A DNA stretch of 64,000 bases from an uncultured Dehalococcoidia bacterium (GTDB taxonomy: Bacteria; Chloroflexota; Dehalococcoidia; Lucifugimonadales; UBA3495), in contig OY282494.1 in the NCBI GenBank assembly GCA_958296385.1, positions 343,416 to 407,415 of the forward strand, given 5' to 3'. The notes beneath the pieces are model-generated. The model made no database searches. It saw nothing but the letters and a program-made list of their open reading frames with translations, and was not told the origin of the DNA. The translations under genes and the position numbers were made by a program. Numbering within the stretch: position 1 is the first letter of the stretch; each line of letters begins with the position of its first letter. Below are positions 15,838 through 24,038 of the stretch, in pieces.

Positions 15838-16866
15838 CTACGGTTTGATGATGGCTGCAATCAGCTTGTAAGCATCGCCCCGAAACGGCTCGCCAAGGCT
15901 TACGGTAAGGAAACATTCCCCGATTTGATATTCTCCATTAGGCTGCTGCAAGTACTTTCGTTCATAACCCGGGTCGGTGACTCGCAACCAGTAGTCCATC
16001 CCGTTGTGCTCAAAACGGCCTTGCACGCTGCGCCTGTAATTGCCAAAGGCCATTCCTGGCTGCGACACGTGCAATTCCAGATTTTCAACCCTGACAAACC
16101 GCAGAGAGTCGGTGAGAGAGCTAGTGTCATCAAGCGGTATCCGGTCGTTTTGTCCATTGACGGTGCTGTGCCCATCAATCCAAAGCGAGGATACGGGGTC
16201 GGTGTATTGCATCAGCTCGGCCTTAGTAACCGAGCGAACCTTTTCCCAGTAAAATTCCGGGTCGATCAACCAGTTTTCCTGCTGATAATCTTTGGGTTTA
16301 GCGTTGAGCAGCGGTACATCGATCACGTCAAGCAAGCAGGGGTCGCTGCCGTTCTCATACTGCCGCTCCCATTCCGACACTTCTTCGGTTTCCCGGTCGC
16401 TCACCGGACGAATCCAGCCTCCGATTTCCCCATTAGCCAGAACTTCTTTTCCAGCGATACAACGGCCGCTCAGTTTGCGAGAATTGGCCAGGCACAGAAT
16501 GCTCTTGACAGTTGCAGTAGTCATAATCACGTCTGCTCCGGAAATTTGGCGACAGGAACTAATTCTACGCGCTTCGGATGTCGCATTTTCGGTCAGTCGG
16601 CGGTATTCAGCCTCGATGCCGAGCCAGAAGCTAGCCTCCAGGTCAAACTCCCGCTCCAGGATAGCGGCCAGTTTAGCGTCGAGAGGAGCGCTGCCGGCCA
16701 AGACACCCTCAATAAGTTCCATGGCCAGCGAATGTCGCCGCGCGAATTCCTCCGGGGTAAAATCATTGACATTCAGATAGTCCCTGAGCAGCCACCCCGG
16801 CGGAACGGCATAGTCGGGGTGGTAGGGGTGGTAAGGGTAAGTTCGGTTGTCTTGGAACGTTGCCAT
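15838..16866 (-). CDS. HigA-like antitoxin domain fused to a dual-OB-like domain
   Basis: The protein has 342 residues from the ATG at 16866, with AAGGAG upstream. Residues about 25-95 match HigA/XRE antitoxins: PPGWLLRDYLNVNDFTPEEF, ARRHSLAMELIEGVL and a DLEASFWLGIEAEYRR end. Residues about 115-342 resemble stand-alone dual-OB (DuOB) proteins: SILCLANSRKLSGRCIAGKE, GGWIRPVSDRETEEVS and LLDVIDVPLL. An ATG at residue 115 (16524) has GGAG about nine bases upstream, so the second half could also be made alone. The gene follows the HigB-like toxin by 14 bases and precedes the DUF488 pair by 15. The HigA assignment is firm; the dual-OB call is moderate. Confidence 0.75.
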   Translation of the reverse strand: MATFQDNRTYPYHPYHPDYAVPPGWLLRDYLNVNDFTPEEFARRHSLAMELIEGVLAGSAPLDAKLAAILEREFDLEASFWLGIEAEYRRLTENATSEARRISSCRQISGADVIMTTATVKSILCLANSRKLSGRCIAGKEVLANGEIGGWIRPVSDRETEEVSEWERQYENGSDPCLLDVIDVPLLNAKPKDYQQENWLIDPEFYWEKVRSVTKAELMQYTDPVSSLWIDGHSTVNGQNDRIPLDDTSSLTDSLRFVRVENLELHVSQPGMAFGNYRRSVQGRFEHNGMDYWLRVTDPGYERKYLQQPNGEYQIGECFLTVSLGEPFRGDAYKLIAAIIKP

Positions 16867-16880
16867 TTCGCAGGTCTCCT

Positions 16881-17216
16881 TCAATGATAGTCTATCATTT
16901 CGGTGATGACAATTGCAGTCACCAAGTCGATAGCAATGCCCCCGTCCGCGCGGCGCGGAATTGGGTCGTGGTCCGGAGCAAATACCAGCCGGTTTTTTCG
17001 GTCAATATCAACGGCGTACTGCTCATCGCGATTGCCGGTCAGTTGATGTCGTCGGAATGGCAGCGTAGTCGGAACTTGCGCTAGCGTTGCGAACCTACGT
17101 AATGCGTTCAGCCTGGCCAGTATTGACTGTGCGCGTCGCTTGCCGTATGCCCGTGTAAGGTCGGATTCGCTGTGAAACAGCCTGTCCAACTGGTGGGTTT
17201 CAAAGCTTACTTCCAT
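16881..17216 (-). CDS. HigB/RelE-like toxin of a type II toxin-antitoxin pair
   Basis: The 111 residues fit the RelE/HigB size. Visible features are the N-terminal MEVSFETHQLDRLF, an Arg/Lys-rich middle (AYGKRRAQSILARLNALRRF), then RRHQLTGNRDEQYAVDIDRKNRLVFAPDHDP, the typical strand pair carrying basic residues of the mRNA-interferase fold, and a last strand AIVITEMIDYH. Relatives cut mRNA on the ribosome and are neutralised by the HigA partner encoded just downstream, the gene order of higBA loci. It is the first gene of the operon ending at 14753. No strong ribosome site is seen before the ATG. Confidence 0.82.
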   Translation of the reverse strand: MEVSFETHQLDRLFHSESDLTRAYGKRRAQSILARLNALRRFATLAQVPTTLPFRRHQLTGNRDEQYAVDIDRKNRLVFAPDHDPIPRRADGGIAIDLVTAIVITEMIDYH

Positions 17217-17242
17217 TTGCCGTCACTATTCGCCGGACGCCG

Positions 17243-17280
17243 TTAGGCGGTTTAGTTTCCCCCAATGCCATTCTAAGCGC
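17243..17280. repeat. Right flank repeat of the HigBA/DUF488 island
   Basis: TTAGGCGGTTTAGTTTCCCC begins a 38-base stretch matching 14693-14729 in direct orientation. The island between the two copies is about 2.5 kb. No terminal inverted repeats or integrase genes accompany it. Confidence 0.75.
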
Positions 17281-17285
17281 CCTTT

Positions 17286-17400
17286 CCCCCAATGTCATTC
17301 TGAGTGCAGCGCAGAATCTCGACAGCGTAGCAACGGCGTTGCCCTCAAAGTGTATCCTACGTCATCGAGATTCTTCGCTGAGCTCAGAATGACATTAGAG
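17286..17400. repeat. Dispersed palindromic repeat (REP-like), copy A
   Basis: The left arm (AATGTCATTCTGAGTGCAGC onward, 17291-17323) and the right arm (GTCATCGAGATTCTTCGCTG onward, 17361-17396) form an inverted repeat around a 37-base centre containing AGCGTAGCAACGGCGTT. The same element occurs at 35261-35380, 37284-37385 and 49661-49780, with half copies at 14709 and 29944. The rest of the 17217-17555 gap holds only the flank repeat and a short tyrA leader. Confidence 0.88.
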
Positions 17401-17555
17401 AGGAGGACTGATTAAACCGCCTGAAACGAAACGCTGCCGCGCCGGCCGGCGGTTTTACCCCTCGTTGCGTATGTTGTACACTAGGCGCAGTTCCGGCCAT
17501 TCCCGGCGCGTTCAGCAGTGGATGGGCTAAGTCTGTCAATGAGGCGAATTTCCCT

Positions 17556-18599
17556 GTGGCACAAATTACCGTTATCGGAACCGGATTAATCGGCACCTCC
17601 CTGGGCCTGGCCCTCAAAGCGTCCACCCTGCGCAACCTCACGGTTGTCGGCACCGACGCCAACGTTATCGCCCGGACGGGCGCGCAGCGACGGCAGGCGT
17701 TTGACCGGGTGGAGAACCGCCTGGGCAACGCCATCTACGACGCCGACGTTATCGTGCTGGCAACGCCGGTGATGGTGATGCGGGAGCTTATGGAGGGGAT
17801 GGCCCCCCACCTGCCGGAGGGCTGCGTGGTTACCGACGTGGGCAGCACCAAAGCGCAGGTGTTGCAGTGGGCCGACGAACTGCTGCCCGACACGGTGGAT
17901 TTTGTCGGCGGGCATCCCATGGCGGGGCGCGAAACGCCCGGCCCGGACAACGCGGACGGCGCGCTGTTTGCCGGCAAGCCCTACTGCGTCATTCCCAGCG
18001 CCAAAGCCAGCCAGCGGGCGGTGGGCGAGATAACCACGCTGGCCGAGGCGGTGGGCGCCGAACCCTATTTTATCGGCGTTGACGAACACGACAGCTTTGT
18101 CGCGGCGGTCAGTCATTTGCCCTTTGTCCTCTCTACTGCGCTGGTCGGCTGCACCAGCAAGTCGGCCAACTGGTCCGACATCGGGCAGCTGGCGTCGTCG
18201 GGCTACCGCGACATTACCCGGCTGGCCTCCGGCGACGCCGTGATGCACCGGGATATTTGCGTCAGCAACGCCCAGCCCATCGTGGCCTGGATTGACGCCA
18301 TGATTCGCGAACTGTACGAGTACCGCAAAATCCTCGACACCGACACCGAACCGCCCGATAATCAGGCGATGCTGGCCCTTTTTGAGGAGGCCCGCATCGC
18401 CCGGGCCAAGTGGCTTGCCGGCGACGTGAATAACCGTTCCCGCGAGCTGGAAGGCACGACGGCGGAATACCCCACGTTCAGCGAGTCAATGGGCCAGATG
18501 TTCCTCGGCGGCTGGGCCAACCGCGCGCGCCGGCTGATGATGGGCAGCGACCCCGCCGCGGAGCGCGACCGCAGCCGCCGTTCCAAAGACCGCAAGTAA
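17556..18599 (+). CDS. tyrA: Prephenate dehydrogenase
   Basis: The protein has 347 residues from GTG 17556 with GAGG upstream. The N-terminus is a Rossmann fold with GTGLIGTSLGLAL, then ATPVMVMRELMEG and the family motif VTDVGSTKAQVLQ. The catalytic/substrate signature GGHPMAGRETPG and HLPFVLSTAL follow, with the helical dimerisation domain at the C-terminus. It oxidatively decarboxylates prephenate to 4-hydroxyphenylpyruvate in tyrosine synthesis, NAD-dependent by family. It is followed by aroA with a 15-base gap, making a small aromatic amino acid operon. Confidence 0.92.
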   Translation: MAQITVIGTGLIGTSLGLALKASTLRNLTVVGTDANVIARTGAQRRQAFDRVENRLGNAIYDADVIVLATPVMVMRELMEGMAPHLPEGCVVTDVGSTKAQVLQWADELLPDTVDFVGGHPMAGRETPGPDNADGALFAGKPYCVIPSAKASQRAVGEITTLAEAVGAEPYFIGVDEHDSFVAAVSHLPFVLSTALVGCTSKSANWSDIGQLASSGYRDITRLASGDAVMHRDICVSNAQPIVAWIDAMIRELYEYRKILDTDTEPPDNQAMLALFEEARIARAKWLAGDVNNRSRELEGTTAEYPTFSESMGQMFLGGWANRARRLMMGSDPAAERDRSRRSKDRK

Positions 18600-18614
18600 T
18601 TCCGGGAGGCCGGT

Positions 18615-19904
18615 TTGGACAAGACAATACGCCGCCCCCAATCGCTGTCCGGCGCCCTGGCCGTGCCCGGCGACAAGTCAATCTCCCACCGTTCCCTGAT
18701 TCTGAACGCCATCGCCGGCGGCACGGCAACGATAACCGGGCTTTCCGACGGCGGCGACGTGCGCTCTACGGCCGGCTGCCTGCGGGCCATGGGCGTGTCC
18801 ATAGAACCATTGGGCGAGCCGGGGAGTTTCCGGGTAGGCGGCCGCGGTTCCCAATTGCAGGAACCGGCCGATATGCTGGACGCGGGCAACAGCGGCACGT
18901 CAATGCGGCTGCTTTCCGGGCTGCTGGCCGGGCAGGACTTTCTGGCCGTGCTGACCGGCGATGGCTCCCTGCGTTCGCGTCCGATGGGGCGGGTCGTGCA
19001 GCCGTTGCAGCAGATGGGCGCGTCCATTATGGGGCGCCAGGCCAACACGCTGGCGCCGCTGGCCATCCGGGGCGGCAGCCTGCGCTCCATAGAATACGCA
19101 ATGCCCGTGGCCAGCGCGCAGGTTAAGTCTTGCCTGATGCTGGCGGGACTGGCCGCCGACGGGCCCACCGTGCTGCGCCAGCCGGCCCTGTCCCGGGACC
19201 ACACCGAACGGATGATGTCGGCCATGGGCGCCCGCATTGAGACCGATGACCTGGCCTTGACCTTGTATCCGGGTGAGCTTAATCCGGTGGACGTTGCGGT
19301 GCCGGGAGATATTTCCTCGGCGGCGTTCTGGATGGTTGCCGGGCTGATTCACCCCAACGCCAGGGTAACCATCACCGGGGTGGGCCTGAATCCAAGCCGG
19401 GCCGGTATCATTGACGCCTTGCAGATGATGGGCGCCGGCGATGCGCTGCGGCTGGAGAACCGGCGCATTGAGGGCGGCGAACCCGTCGCCGACGTAGTGG
19501 CCTCATCCGGCAGTCTGCAAGGCATTGAGCTGGGCGGCGAAATCATCCCCATAATGATTGACGAACTGCCCGTGCTGTCCGTAGCCGCCTGCTTCGCCGA
19601 AGGCGTCACCACCATCCGCGACGCCGCCGAACTGCGCGTTAAGGAATCCGACCGCATCGCTACCACCGTATCCGAACTATCCCGTATGGGCGCCGACATC
19701 GCAGCCCGCGACGACGGCATGGTAATCCGGGGCGTTGGCGGTCTGGCCGGCGCCGACGTAGAGAGTCATCAGGATCATCGTCTGGCGATGTCGCTGGCGA
19801 TTGCAGGGCTGGCCGCCGCCGGCGATACTGTAATTCACGGCGCCGAGGATGCGGCGGTATCCTACCCGGTCTTTTGGGAACACCTGGATACGCTGGCCGG
19901 CTGA
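18615..19904 (+). CDS. aroA: 3-phosphoshikimate 1-carboxyvinyltransferase (EPSP synthase)
   Basis: The protein has 429 residues from TTG 18615 with GGGAGG upstream. Signature segments are present in order: LAVPGDKSISHRSLILNAIA (PEP/shikimate-3-phosphate contacts), LDAGNSGTSMRLLSGLLAG, QVKSCLMLAGL, LSRDHTERMM, DISSAAFWMVAG, ELRVKESDRI and HQDHRLAMSLAIAGL. The enzyme condenses PEP with shikimate-3-phosphate in the chorismate pathway. It follows tyrA directly. Ala follows the conserved Gly in the LDAGNSGTSMR loop region in the usual way and nothing is missing. Confidence 0.95.
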   Translation: MDKTIRRPQSLSGALAVPGDKSISHRSLILNAIAGGTATITGLSDGGDVRSTAGCLRAMGVSIEPLGEPGSFRVGGRGSQLQEPADMLDAGNSGTSMRLLSGLLAGQDFLAVLTGDGSLRSRPMGRVVQPLQQMGASIMGRQANTLAPLAIRGGSLRSIEYAMPVASAQVKSCLMLAGLAADGPTVLRQPALSRDHTERMMSAMGARIETDDLALTLYPGELNPVDVAVPGDISSAAFWMVAGLIHPNARVTITGVGLNPSRAGIIDALQMMGAGDALRLENRRIEGGEPVADVVASSGSLQGIELGGEIIPIMIDELPVLSVAACFAEGVTTIRDAAELRVKESDRIATTVSELSRMGADIAARDDGMVIRGVGGLAGADVESHQDHRLAMSLAIAGLAAAGDTVIHGAEDAAVSYPVFWEHLDTLAG

Positions 19905-20007
19905 AGCTGCGCCGGGGATGATGGATGTTGGCAAAGAGGGGGTTCGCAATTTTCAACGCACTTGCCATAGCAAGCGCCGCGTGGCAATCTTGGTATTGTG
20001 AGGCAGC

Positions 20008-20514
20008 TTGACCCGGGCCGGGCTGGCATATCTGCTGGCAACGATTTTCGTCGCATCCGGCGCCCTGGGGTCAACGGTTGCGGTGTACGTAATCTGGGAG
20101 CGCGAGGCGCCGGAAACGCTGTCCGCCGCCATCGTAAATACGGCAGCGGTGCTTGCGGCAGCCGCATTCGCAGGAGTATTTGATATGTTCTTCACCATGC
20201 AACAAAACCGCCAGCACTCCGAGGAACGGAGGGAGTGGCTGGAAACGGTGAAAAGATGGCGGGAGGAGGATGTAGCCCGTGCCGAACAGCGCCAGCAAGA
20301 GGAAGCGGCCCGCATCGAGCAGCGCCAGCAAGAGGAAGCAGCCCGTGCTGAGCAACACCGGCAAGAGGAAGCGGCCCGCTACGAACAGCGCCGGCAAGAT
20401 GAGAACGCTTTTATGGAGCGTATGCTGGACAACATGATGACCCGTTTCGTCGAATCTCTGGAACGCATCGAGCAGCGCAATAACGGCAACGGCAATGGTG
20501 CCACAAAGGACTAA
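20008..20514 (+). CDS. Membrane-anchored coiled-coil protein with EQRQQEEAAR repeats
   Basis: The protein has 168 residues. Two N-terminal hydrophobic helices (about residues 6-28 and 40-60) are followed by a long charged helix in which the ten-residue unit EQRQQEEAAR is repeated about four times (residues 92-132). The C-terminus reads MLDNMMTRFVESLERIEQ and ends in an Asn/Gly run. It lies between aroA and gmk. The start at TTG 20008 lacks a clear ribosome site. The architecture is like the genes at 627-1136 and 11281-11880. No family recognised. Confidence 0.5.
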   Translation: MTRAGLAYLLATIFVASGALGSTVAVYVIWEREAPETLSAAIVNTAAVLAAAAFAGVFDMFFTMQQNRQHSEERREWLETVKRWREEDVARAEQRQQEEAARIEQRQQEEAARAEQHRQEEAARYEQRRQDENAFMERMLDNMMTRFVESLERIEQRNNGNGNGATKD

Positions 20515-20608
20515 CTGCTCCAAAAAGCGCGCGGCCCGCGTTGCTGTCCGACGCTGAACCGGCGCCGTCGTAAATACGGCGGCAGCCGCATTCGCAGGAG
20601 TATTTGAT

Positions 20609-20896
20609 ATGTTCTTTACCATGCAACAAAGCCGCCAGTACGCCGAAGAACGGAGGGAGCGCGCCGAGGAACGCCGGCAGTGGATGGAAAGGATGGAAAA
20701 ATTGCTGTCAGAGACCGTAGCCCGCGCCGAGCAGCGCCAGCAAGAGGAAGCAGCCCGCGCCGAGCAGCGCCGGCAAGAGGAGAACGCTTTTATGGAGCGT
20801 ATGTTTGACGCTATGATGGTCCGTCTCGTCGAATCTCTGGAACGCATCGAGCGGCGCAGCAACGGCAATGGCAACGGCACCACTAATGACGCCTGA
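20609..20896 (+). CDS. Coiled-coil protein, 3'-partial tandem copy of the gene at 20008-20514
   Basis: The 95 residues start at MFFTMQQSRQYAEERRE, matching the full gene from its residue 60 onward, and carry the same EQRQQEEAAR units (two instead of about four) and the same VESLERIE end with an Asn/Gly tail. The 28 bases before the ATG (GCCGCATTCGCAGGAGTATT onward) are identical in both copies and include AGGAG, which inside the full gene is coding but here can serve as a ribosome site. The end overlaps the start of gmk. Confidence 0.5.
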   Translation: MFFTMQQSRQYAEERRERAEERRQWMERMEKLLSETVARAEQRQQEEAARAEQRRQEENAFMERMFDAMMVRLVESLERIERRSNGNGNGTTNDA

Positions 20897-21515
20897 TGCC
20901 GAATTGGCGCCGGCCAGCCCGGCCCCTCCGCAGTTGGTGGTTGTCTCCGGGCCGTCCGGATCGGGCAAGGGCTCGGTGATGGCGGCGTTGCGGGCGCTTG
21001 ACCGGGCGTGGCATTTTGCCGTTACTGCCACCACGCGGCCGATGCGGGCCGGCGAGGTTGACGGGGTGGATTATATCTTTATGGATGAGGCCCGCTTTTT
21101 GAGGATGCGCGCGCGGGATGAGCTGCTGGAAAGCGCGCAGGTGTACGACCGCTGGTACGGCGTCCCCCGCCAGCAGGTGCGCGACCCGCTGATTGCCGGC
21201 CAGGACGTTATCCTTGAAATTGACGTCCAGGGCGCGGCCACCATCCGCAACATGGCGCCGGACGCGCTTACCATATTCATCATGCCGCCCTCGCTGGCCG
21301 AACTGCGCGGCCGCCTGGTCAATCGCGGCACCGAGGATGAGGCCACGATGCAGCGCCGCCTGCAAGAGGCAACCGTAGAGTTATCCCGCATTGACGAGTT
21401 TGACTACCGCGTAGTCAACCGCAACGGGCAGCTGGATTCCACCGTGCGCGACGTTATGGCTATCATCGCCGCCGAGAAGTGCCGCGTGAACCCGCGCCTG
21501 GTGCAGATGCTGTAA
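20868..21515 (+). CDS. gmk: Guanylate kinase
   Basis: The protein has 215 residues. The P-loop is VVSGPSGSGKGSVM, followed by the GMP-binding TATTRPMRAGEVDGVDYIFM and the lid/AMP-like region ILEIDVQGAATIRNMAPDAL with the conserved EIDVQGA. RLVNRGTEDEATMQRRL and DYRVVNRNG complete the family pattern. It phosphorylates GMP to GDP using ATP. The exact start is uncertain: ATG 20868 or ATG 20886, neither with a ribosome site, both overlapping the preceding coiled-coil gene, so coupling is likely. It is followed by lipA after 12 bases. Confidence 0.92.
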   Translation: MATAPLMTPDAELAPASPAPPQLVVVSGPSGSGKGSVMAALRALDRAWHFAVTATTRPMRAGEVDGVDYIFMDEARFLRMRARDELLESAQVYDRWYGVPRQQVRDPLIAGQDVILEIDVQGAATIRNMAPDALTIFIMPPSLAELRGRLVNRGTEDEATMQRRLQEATVELSRIDEFDYRVVNRNGQLDSTVRDVMAIIAAEKCRVNPRLVQML

Positions 21516-21527
21516 CCGGAGGCAAAC

Positions 21528-22460
21528 TTGACCACACCCGACAACCTTTCACCAACGATGCCGTCCTCAACGATGCCATCCTCAGATACCGATGGCCCCC
21601 TCCGGCCGCGCCTCCCCGACTGGCTAAAGGTGCAAATGCCCGGCGGCCCCCGCTACATTGAGCTCAAGCAGCTGATGCGCGACAGCCAGCTGCACACGGT
21701 TTGCGAGGAGGCGCGCTGCCCCAACATCGGCGAGTGCTGGGAGCGCTCCGCCGCCACCTTTATGATTTTGGGCGACATCTGCACCCGCGCCTGCGCCTAC
21801 TGCGCCGTCACCACCGGCCGCCCCGGCACGGTTGACCTGGGCGAGCCTTTCCGCCTGGCCGCTACCGTAAAGCGGATGGAATTGCAGTATTGCGTAATCA
21901 CCTCGGTGAACCGGGATGACCTGGCTGACGGCGGCGCCGGCATTTTTGCCGCCTGCATCAAGCAGGTGCAGCAGGCCGTCCCCGGCTGCAAGGTGGAGGT
22001 GCTGATTCCCGATTTTCAGGGCAATCCGGATGCGCTGGCCAAAGTAGTTGCGGCGCAGCCCCACGTGCTCAACCACAACATCGAATCCGTAGAGCGCGTG
22101 TTCCGGCGGGTGCGGCCCAAGGGCGACTACCGCCAATCGCTGCAACTGCTGCAACAAGTGAAGTCCATCAACCCCAACATGGTCACCAAGTCCGGCATCA
22201 TAGTAGGCATGGGCGAAACCGGGGACGAGCTGCGCCAAACCATGCGCGACCTGCGCGCCGTTGACTGCGACCTGCTTACCGTAGGCCAATACCTGCGCCC
22301 GTCCATCAAGCACATCAAAATTGACCGCTTTTACACGCCGGCCGAGTTTGACGAAATCCGGCAAGATGGCGAGGAGATGGGATTCAAACACGTAGCCGCC
22401 GGCCCGCTGGTGCGCTCATCCTACCACGCCGACGAACAGCACGAAGCGGCGGCGGGGTAA
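21528..22460 (+). CDS. lipA: Lipoyl synthase
   Basis: The protein has 310 residues from TTG 21528 with GGAGG upstream. Both clusters are visible: CEEARCPNIGEC binds the auxiliary sulfur-donating 4Fe-4S cluster and CTRACAYC is the radical SAM motif (CxxxCxxC). Also present are SVNRDDLADGGA, VLNHNIESV, KSGIIVGMGET, the TVGQYLRPS segment and a C-terminal GPLVRSSYHAD carrying the R-S-S-Y auxiliary-cluster serine. It inserts two sulfur atoms into protein-bound octanoyl groups. Confidence 0.96.
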   Translation: MTTPDNLSPTMPSSTMPSSDTDGPLRPRLPDWLKVQMPGGPRYIELKQLMRDSQLHTVCEEARCPNIGECWERSAATFMILGDICTRACAYCAVTTGRPGTVDLGEPFRLAATVKRMELQYCVITSVNRDDLADGGAGIFAACIKQVQQAVPGCKVEVLIPDFQGNPDALAKVVAAQPHVLNHNIESVERVFRRVRPKGDYRQSLQLLQQVKSINPNMVTKSGIIVGMGETGDELRQTMRDLRAVDCDLLTVGQYLRPSIKHIKIDRFYTPAEFDEIRQDGEEMGFKHVAAGPLVRSSYHADEQHEAAAG

Positions 22461-22547
22461 CCCGGCTTATTTGATGACAGCAGGCCGTTGCCGGGCGACC
22501 GTCATAATCGATATGATGTCGGAAATTCGCGCAATGGAGTAGAACGA

Positions 22548-22856
22548 ATGACAACCAGAGCGGAAGTACAGCCTTTGCCGGGTCGTGTGGGCGATATACT
22601 GACGGAGCTCATGGAGCGGTCGGTAATGGAGAGGCACCCGTCCGGGGCGCCATTTTTGACGACCTACCAGGATTGGATAACCCTGCCTACCGTTGACGGG
22701 GATGGTGATGACCTCGGAGAGCAGGATTTTCGTATCACTATCGAGTGCCTGGGAAACCGCCCGATTCGCGAATACAGCGAAGGCCCGCAAATCTCCGGTG
22801 GCACAAACCACTACACCGAGCCCGCGACAGCGGATGACACGGCGGAACCAGCTTGA
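22548..22856 (+). CDS. Hypothetical small acidic protein upstream of the restriction-like gene
   Basis: The 102 residues start at the ATG at 22548 (MTTRAEVQPLPGRVGDILTE). There is no signal or membrane segment, and it is acidic overall with a low-complexity C-terminus. The AT content and codon use resemble the gene at 22950 and differ from lipA before it. The opposite strand is open too (22467-22871), but its translation is Arg/Cys-rich and looks less natural. No family recognised; possibly an accessory partner of the nuclease-like gene 93 bases downstream. Confidence 0.35.
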   Translation: MTTRAEVQPLPGRVGDILTELMERSVMERHPSGAPFLTTYQDWITLPTVDGDGDDLGEQDFRITIECLGNRPIREYSEGPQISGGTNHYTEPATADDTAEPA

Positions 22857-22949
22857 TACTGGCATCGCCATTGGCTCGAAAACTCGACAGACAAAGGGGT
22901 CTCTGATAACCTGCCGCCGTTATCCGTAAAAATCGGGCGGGGGTGGGCA

Positions 22950-24038
22950 ATGGCTCTCAGGGACACAATCCAGCAAGTGAAAATCGCTCTCCGGCAAGGG
23001 CGATTTGCCAACGAGGCCGCAGTATCTAACGGCGCAGTCTTGAGAGTACTTCAGGATTTGGACTGGCCGATTTTCGACACTGCAACGGTTTATCCGCAAT
23101 ACCCGATGAAAACCTCTGCCGGTGTGAATCGTCGTGAGGATTTTGCACTCTGTCGCGGCGATAATCAGCCATTAGTATTTATTGAGGTAAAGGCCGTTGG
23201 CAAGATTGCAGGCGCAGATGCCCAGCTGTTTGAGTATGCCTTTCATCAAGGAATACCTTTTGCTGTCCTTACTGACGGGCAGGAATGGCGTTTCTACCTC
23301 CCCGCCGCGTCCGGCACTTACGATGACCGCATGGTCTATAAAGCAGACCTCCTGGAACAAGACATTGATGAGTGCTGCAACTATCTTAATCGCTATCTGA
23401 GGAAAGAGTACGTATTCTCCGGAGTGGCGCAACAGGCAGCTTACGCCGATTATAACGACGCCAATCGCCATACGACAATCCAAACTACTTTGCCCAGGGC
23501 ATGGCAGCGGATTCTTGACGAAGCTGATCATTCGCTCGTAGAAATTCTGTCTGACAAAGTCAGAGACCTCTGCGGGTTTGACCCCGACATTGACGTATGC
23601 GCTGAATTTGTGAAGGCGATGGGGCAAACGCCTCTATCACCTCCGGTTGCGCCGGACGCTGCGTCCATTCCCGCGACACCGCTCCGCCAGACTGCTCCGC
23701 AAGTCAACAGCTTCGTATTGCGCGGTCAAGAGCAAGCGTGTGATTCAGCAGTTGACGTGATGGTTCAGCTGTTCAGGAAACTTGACGAAAACGATGAAAC
23801 GTTCCTGGAGCGATTCGCGTCGCGTAAGCATGGATATTCACGCCGCTACATAGCCCAAAGCACACATGAGCTTTCCCCAAATACCCCTTGGCGCGGCGCA
23901 AGTCATTCGCAGAGCCTCCCCGGCGGATGGTTTATCAGTACCCATCAAAACAAAACGAGCATCACCAGCATTGTCAGACTTGCGTGCGAGGTTGCGAGCC
24001 TGGACTTTGGCCGGGATGTCATTATCAATTTTGGTTAG
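22950..24038 (+). CDS. Orphan type I restriction R-subunit N-terminal-like protein
   Basis: The protein has 362 residues. Residues about 10-165 match the HsdR N-terminal nuclease fold: NEAAVSNGAVLRVLQDLDWP, VYPQYPMKTSAGVNRREDFAL and QPLVFIEVKAVGK. The last supplies the Asp and E-V-K of a PD-(D/E)XK site, followed by QLFEYAFHQGIPFAVLTDGQEWRFYLP. No helicase domain follows; the C-terminal half has an unidentified region and a short end resembling a small DNA-binding or sulfur-type module. No hsdM or hsdS is near. Base composition is visibly lower in GC than the flanks, suggesting transfer. The cellular role is probably restriction-like or regulatory; this is unproven. Confidence 0.75.
   Translation: MALRDTIQQVKIALRQGRFANEAAVSNGAVLRVLQDLDWPIFDTATVYPQYPMKTSAGVNRREDFALCRGDNQPLVFIEVKAVGKIAGADAQLFEYAFHQGIPFAVLTDGQEWRFYLPAASGTYDDRMVYKADLLEQDIDECCNYLNRYLRKEYVFSGVAQQAAYADYNDANRHTTIQTTLPRAWQRILDEADHSLVEILSDKVRDLCGFDPDIDVCAEFVKAMGQTPLSPPVAPDAASIPATPLRQTAPQVNSFVLRGQEQACDSAVDVMVQLFRKLDENDETFLERFASRKHGYSRRYIAQSTHELSPNTPWRGASHSQSLPGGWFISTHQNKTSITSIVRLACEVASLDFGRDVIINFG

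Noticed and set aside
17286-17400. Insertion sequence ends
   Set aside because: The inverted arms are separated by only about 40 bases with no transposase; a REP-like or MITE-like element is more likely.
22467-22871. A 134-codon minus-strand frame opposite the small protein at 22548
   Set aside because: Cys/Arg-rich translation without pattern; the plus frame has a more natural composition and precedes the co-directional nuclease gene. Neither is certain.
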